This document shows positions 56,485 to 60,000 of a DNA stretch of 60,000 bases, piece by piece. The translations under genes were made by a program, and so were the position numbers. The DNA is from Tubulanus polymorphus (lineage: Eukaryota; Nemertea; Palaeonemertea; Tubulaniformes; Tubulanidae). How positions within the stretch are numbered: position 1 is the stretch's first letter; each line of letters begins with the position of its first letter. The notes beneath the pieces were generated by a model that did not search any database, was not told the DNA's origin, and worked only from the letters and a program-made list of their open reading frames with translations. The stretch covers positions 11,744,462 to 11,804,461 of the forward strand of contig NC_134034.1 in NCBI RefSeq assembly GCF_964204645.1, written 5' to 3'.

Positions 56485-56991
56485 CTGTAGGTTGGATGTC
56501 AACACATGCTTTTATTACGACATCGGATAACTTCGGTGATTTCTTACTAACTCCTACGAGCTTTATCTTTATAAATGGCGTGTTATTGTACGGCTTGAAT
56601 TTGTACTTGATCGTTCCTTTGCAGTTATTCCACACTTTTTCACGGTTGTACTTGCTTCCGTCTTCGCTAGTGTACAGAAAAACTTTACGCACGGAACTAG
56701 GTTTAAACCAAATCCGGTTCAGTTGAACATTTGTTGCAGATTTGATTTTGTAGATGATTTCTCCACTTTTCCCTCGTGGCGACCACGACCCTCTTTCTCC
56801 TTTCAGTGACTCGTAACCGTTATTCGGCTTACTAGTTATTTGCAAATCAGTCGTGCGTGAATTGAACTTTTTTTGTTTACAAGGTCGAGGACTGGTCGTT
56901 GTTCGAATTGTCGTTTTTGTGGTTGTTGCAGTTGGTTCTGTCGGCGTCGCGGGAGAAGTAGGCGTAGCTGCTGGTGACACCGTGGATGTTT
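56485..56991 (-). CDS. PTS linker plus discoidin-like module
   Basis: The acceptor gatag and donor GTATTT bound 507 bases, phase 1 at both ends. Linker ETSTVSPAATP, then the module from RPCKQKK through GSWSPRG, VQLNRIWF and TSEDGSKY to VIKACVDIQPT. Clearly related to 19567 and 51729 but older, and it lacks their PTS tail. Confidence 0.88.
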
Positions 56992-57608
56992 CTATCGGGG
57001 CAACAAACAGAGCATTATGCACTGTATGTATCAGTTACGCATTTGTCTATTCTGGATAGCCGTTTTCATCTGATTATCGACGCGCGAACAAAATTATTCG
57101 AGCATCTATGTATGAAATGGCAATAATTCATCAATCCGATTTCTGCCGAACACGTTTTTTAATTGGTTACTCGACCTGAGCATCAAGTCATTAATAGGGG
57201 TCCGATGCCCATTCTCGAATTGGCAAAACAACATGGCCACCGTTTTGAGCTGGATTACGGCACTTATCATCAAATTGCCCACTTTCAATGTGCCAGACAG
57301 GAACATGAAATCCTTAGAGCGTTTGGAAAACCTATAGACGCCAGAATGATTTTGCTCGTCACGCCCGTTCATGCATGCAATATGTAAAAAAATAGTGGAG
57401 GTATCATGCAATATATAAATATATATATATAGTTTAGGTACAAAATAATTGATACAAAACGTTACTTTTGGTATCAATATTTGAATCATAGTATAAGTTA
57501 CGCTTAGTAGCGATTGCTGATCAGATAGGATATGAGTTATTTTTTCATGCAACATGCAACACCATCATCCTCGCCTCGAGAGAACAAATATTCTAATAAA
57601 TGACTTAC
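56992..57608 (-). other. Intron of 617 bases
   Basis: Contains opposing frames at 57106-57555 (minus) and 57163-57387 (plus) with no recognised motif, possibly a transposon scrap, and a short TA run near 57415. Confidence 0.4.
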
Positions 57609-57729
57609 CTTTGTGGCAAACCTCTAAGGTTACATCGGTAGCGGGACTGCCAGCATTTACTGCTATTTCAACGAGCGAAGCCTCGAAACGTTTTAAGATA
57701 TCTGCACTGCCGGATGGCAAATCAATTTT
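57609..57729 (-). CDS. Discoidin-like module, C-terminal part
   Basis: A 121-base exon (acceptor tttcag, donor GTAAGT), phase 0 in and 1 out. KIDLPSGSA, SLVEIAVNA and VTLEVCHK complete the module begun at 58481, with the closing Cys. Confidence 0.83.
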
Positions 57730-58221
57730 CTGAAAAATGACGGGAGCCCAGATTAGGCGAAACGTTTGAACTACAAATTTATTGCTGATTTGGCTGATTG
57801 TGACGCCTGCATCTGGCAGTTCTCTTCGGTCTAGTCATGATCCTACTATTCGCCCTAGTCAACATCATTTTTCACGAAATTATGGAAGCAGTGCTTTTAA
57901 AATCTTAGCTGCAGCAAATCTATGGAATTTTATTCGACGAAAAAAAAAACAGGTTAGGTTCGCCCTTTCACTCCTTTGAACGTTGTCTTAAAATGTACCT
58001 CTTTATAGAATAGCATTTGCAGTGTATATATCTTTTTGATATCTAATCAATATCTCATCATAATCAACGTATCTTAAAGATTTTTATTTTCTTGTTTACA
58101 TTTTGTGTAACGCACCGTGATCGATTTCAATTAGTGTAGGGCGATATACAAGAAATAAGAAGATAGATTATTATTATTATTATTTCTGGCATTACTCTGA
58201 ATTTCTGGTGATTTTTTTTAC
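57730..58221 (-). other. Intron of 492 bases, nothing recognised
   Basis: No element seen apart from short A and TTA runs. Confidence 0.45.
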
Positions 58222-58481
58222 CTCAGTGAGCGTCAGTTGTTTCGGGCTCGAAGGTTGATCGTATTTGACCGTTATCGACGATACCGCCGACGAGTAGGTC
58301 GTAAACTTTTCGATGAAGACGAACTCGGCGAAGGTGATCACGATACTGGTTCCAGCCTTCAATACAGTGCCGGTCGAGTTGTATTTAGCCGGGCTAATTT
58401 GCGTCAGGGATGGCTTTGAAACGACGCTCGTTACAAGACCAGGGATTCCGTAGATAGCCTGCAAAGTTCCCTCCGTACAAA
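58222..58481 (-). CDS. Discoidin-like module, N-terminal part
   Basis: A 260-base exon (acceptor tctctag, donor GTAAAA). Opens VCTEGTLQAI; strands TSIVITFAEFVF and SITVKYDQP. No Trp at the usual site, so it is a divergent copy. Two-exon layout as at 44688 and 4470. Confidence 0.82.
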
Positions 58482-58993
58482 CTAGAGAAAACACAATCTC
58501 AAAAATACATTTTTGGTTGAATTCGACAATCTTTCTATCTCTATATCGATAATGATAATAATGATGATAGAATGATGCAATTTTACAAACAAAAGTAGCC
58601 TTATAAAGGATGCAATTATAAGTATGATATTCTGGTTGAGATGGAAGGGAAATGTTCTCGAAGAAGCAAATATATCTTTTACCAACAAGGCCTTATCACC
58701 TAGATCGTTTGAATAACAATTATTTCTCTTCTTTCTTCTTTACTTCTTTCTTTTTGAGGGCCCTATTTCATATTAACTGTTTCTCAGTTACTACAGGCCC
58801 AGTCGAGTTTAGTTTACTGTATTTCGTATTTTGTATCAATGTATACATTACGATGTAGATGATATTTGAAAATGAAGGCATTCGATACCGATATCAAAAC
58901 AGAAAAGAAATTCAACTTCAAATTGGGAAGAAATCTTCTATTTTCAACTGATTTCCGAGTTGGGGTTAATAACGAGACGCGTATTAAACCTAC
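58482..58993 (-). other. Intron of 512 bases, nothing recognised
   Basis: No element seen. Confidence 0.45.
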
Positions 58994-59101
58994 CGTGTGT
59001 CGGTAGTGTTGTTCCTGGAACGGTTGTTGTCGGTGTTGGTGTACCGGGTGTCGTACGAGGTGATGACACAGACGAAGACGGTGAGATTACTGTTGTTGTG
59101 G
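58994..59101 (-). CDS. 36-codon PTS exon
   Basis: A 108-base exon (acceptor ttacag, donor GTAGGT), phase 1 ends. Ser/Thr/Pro-rich and non-repetitive (SPSSSVSSP, GTPTPTTT). Links the 10-Cys exon to the first discoidin-like module in the window. Confidence 0.8.
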
Positions 59102-59429
59102 CTGTAATGTAAGACATTAAATGAAAATCGAAACGTAGTTTTTCACGTCATTTCAACTTCCCTCGTTTGAGCGCCACGTTTATTAGCTGGCTTGATATTT
59201 GTTTTCTCGATTAAGAGGGAGGGGGGACAAAGAAGAAGTTCCTTTCGATTAGCGGCTTTTTATTCTCTAAATTTTTTTTCGTTTATAACCCAACCCACGT
59301 TGAAATTTCAATGAAAATTCCAAATTACCTTTTTCCGTATTCATTTATCATATTGTCAAAAGTCAGGCCAAATATATCGTACCGAATTCGAAATCTTTAA
59401 TCGAAACTTTGCCATCTGTTAGTCACTAC

Positions 59430-59600
59430 GCCTGTCTGGTCACAACATTGACCAGACAAACGATCAAACTTGATTTGTCGCTAGAGCTTATTGGTCTCGT
59501 GGCTAGCGTGTTCCGCTTATATGCTGAAGGTTCCGAGTTCGAATCCTTTGAAGAGTTAGGACTGGGATTGGAAATATTTTTGTTTGGGTTGTTTTCGAAT
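59430..59600 (+). repeat. tRNA-derived SINE-like element
   Basis: The plus strand has an A-box-like TGGCTAGCGTG (59500-59510) and a B box GAGTTCGAATCC (59535-59546) at tRNA spacing. Just upstream, tctggtca and tgaccaga form a hairpin. Intronic and antisense to the gene. Confidence 0.55.
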
Positions 59601-59681
59601 ATTGCCGCGAAGATATTTTCTAGCAAAAAGGTCTGGTCTAAGAATTTTGCAATTTTGAGAATTTAGAATTTTCTAACTTAC

Positions 59682-59834
59682 AGCAAATCTGTTGCAGGAC
59701 GCAGCGATTGTCAATAATCTTGTACTGATCTGGACATACGTAATTCGGACAACATTGCGGGTGGTTCTTGCAATGTGAGGTTGCATCAGCGTTACATGGA
59801 ACCAAACAGTTGCACGTAATGTTCTCAACACAGT
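59682..59834 (-). CDS. 10-Cys TIL-like module exon
   Basis: The most upstream exon in the window: 153 bases, acceptor ttacag, donor GTAAGT, phase 1 ends. Ten Cys including ITCNCLVPC, CCPNYVC, NRC and QQIC. The pattern matches 8847-9044. An NIT sequon is present. The gene continues to the right beyond base 60000. Confidence 0.85.
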
Positions 59835-60000
59835 CTGTAAAAAATATTTAAAATACGTTACTCATAAATTGCCCGCATCGTATCATGATTTATTATGGCG
59901 AACCGCTGGGATTCAAGATTTGATTCAATTTGTTTTTCTTCAATTTCACTATTCGTTCACGTTTGAGTCGGAAATCGGTCCTTGAAATTTAAGCCGCGAT

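Noticed and set aside
57106-57555. Independent gene or transposase fragment
   Set aside because: Opposing frames without any motif I recognise; left as intron.
59495-59560. Functional tRNA gene
   Set aside because: A and B boxes are present but I could not form a full cloverleaf; a SINE head is more likely.

Overview
The window is animal (metazoan) nuclear DNA. It has short AT-rich introns with GT-AG splice sites, cysteine-rich extracellular modules, a broken non-LTR retrotransposon, a MITE and tRNA-derived SINE-like pieces. The mix of discoidin-like, TIL, VWC and mucin modules would suit a marine invertebrate, perhaps a lophotrochozoan, but the species cannot be read from the sequence. No bacterial gene, operon, rRNA or CRISPR array is present.

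Almost everything coding can be joined into one minus-strand gene that starts beyond base 60000 and ends before base 1. I find 63 exons (about 34.7 kb of coding sequence, about 11,500 residues) whose reading frame and intron phase agree at every junction. No initiator, signal peptide, stop or polyadenylation site lies inside. Nearly all exons begin and end in phase 1, so modules can be added or lost without breaking the frame. The product looks like a giant secreted mucin-like or adhesive glycoprotein: Thr/Ser/Pro (PTS) arrays alternating with Cys-bracketed beta-sandwich modules resembling the F5/8C (discoidin, galactose-binding-like) fold, 10-Cys TIL-like modules, and near the 3' end a TIL/VWC assembly.

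Layout in transcription order (right to left). 59834-55937: a 10-Cys module, PTS linkers and two discoidin-like modules. 55475-51157: a 2.8 kb PTS exon, a discoidin-like/PTS exon, a linker and a 10-Cys exon. 49795-45065: a 3.9 kb and a 0.65 kb PTS exon. 44974-41131: three divergent discoidin-like modules with micro-linkers. 39997-31615: four near-identical discoidin-like exons, each followed by a PTS exon of repeats mostly built on Gly-Pro-Ala-Thr-Thr. 30163-26214: an 18-base micro-exon and a 3.8 kb PTS exon. 23619-16902: 10-Cys exons, a 2.1 kb PTS exon, a second copy of the 52 kb block and another discoidin-like module. 16685-12348: a single 4.3 kb PTS exon. 11430-9716: eleven tandem exon-plus-intron units. 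9450-1567: 10-Cys, TIL, discoidin-like and TIL/VWC exons. 1475-1: PTS exons leaving the window.

The gene grows by at least four visible routes: minisatellite expansion inside exons (15, 24 and 27 base units), tandem duplication of a whole short exon with its intron, duplication and mosaic exchange of a domain-plus-PTS cassette, and a 1.4 kb duplication carrying three exons to a site 32 kb away. Introns hold a palindromic element with a hammerhead-ribozyme-like motif, a MITE, a LINE relic, SINE-like pieces and a long AT dinucleotide tract. Splice coordinates were read by eye and may be off by a base or two.
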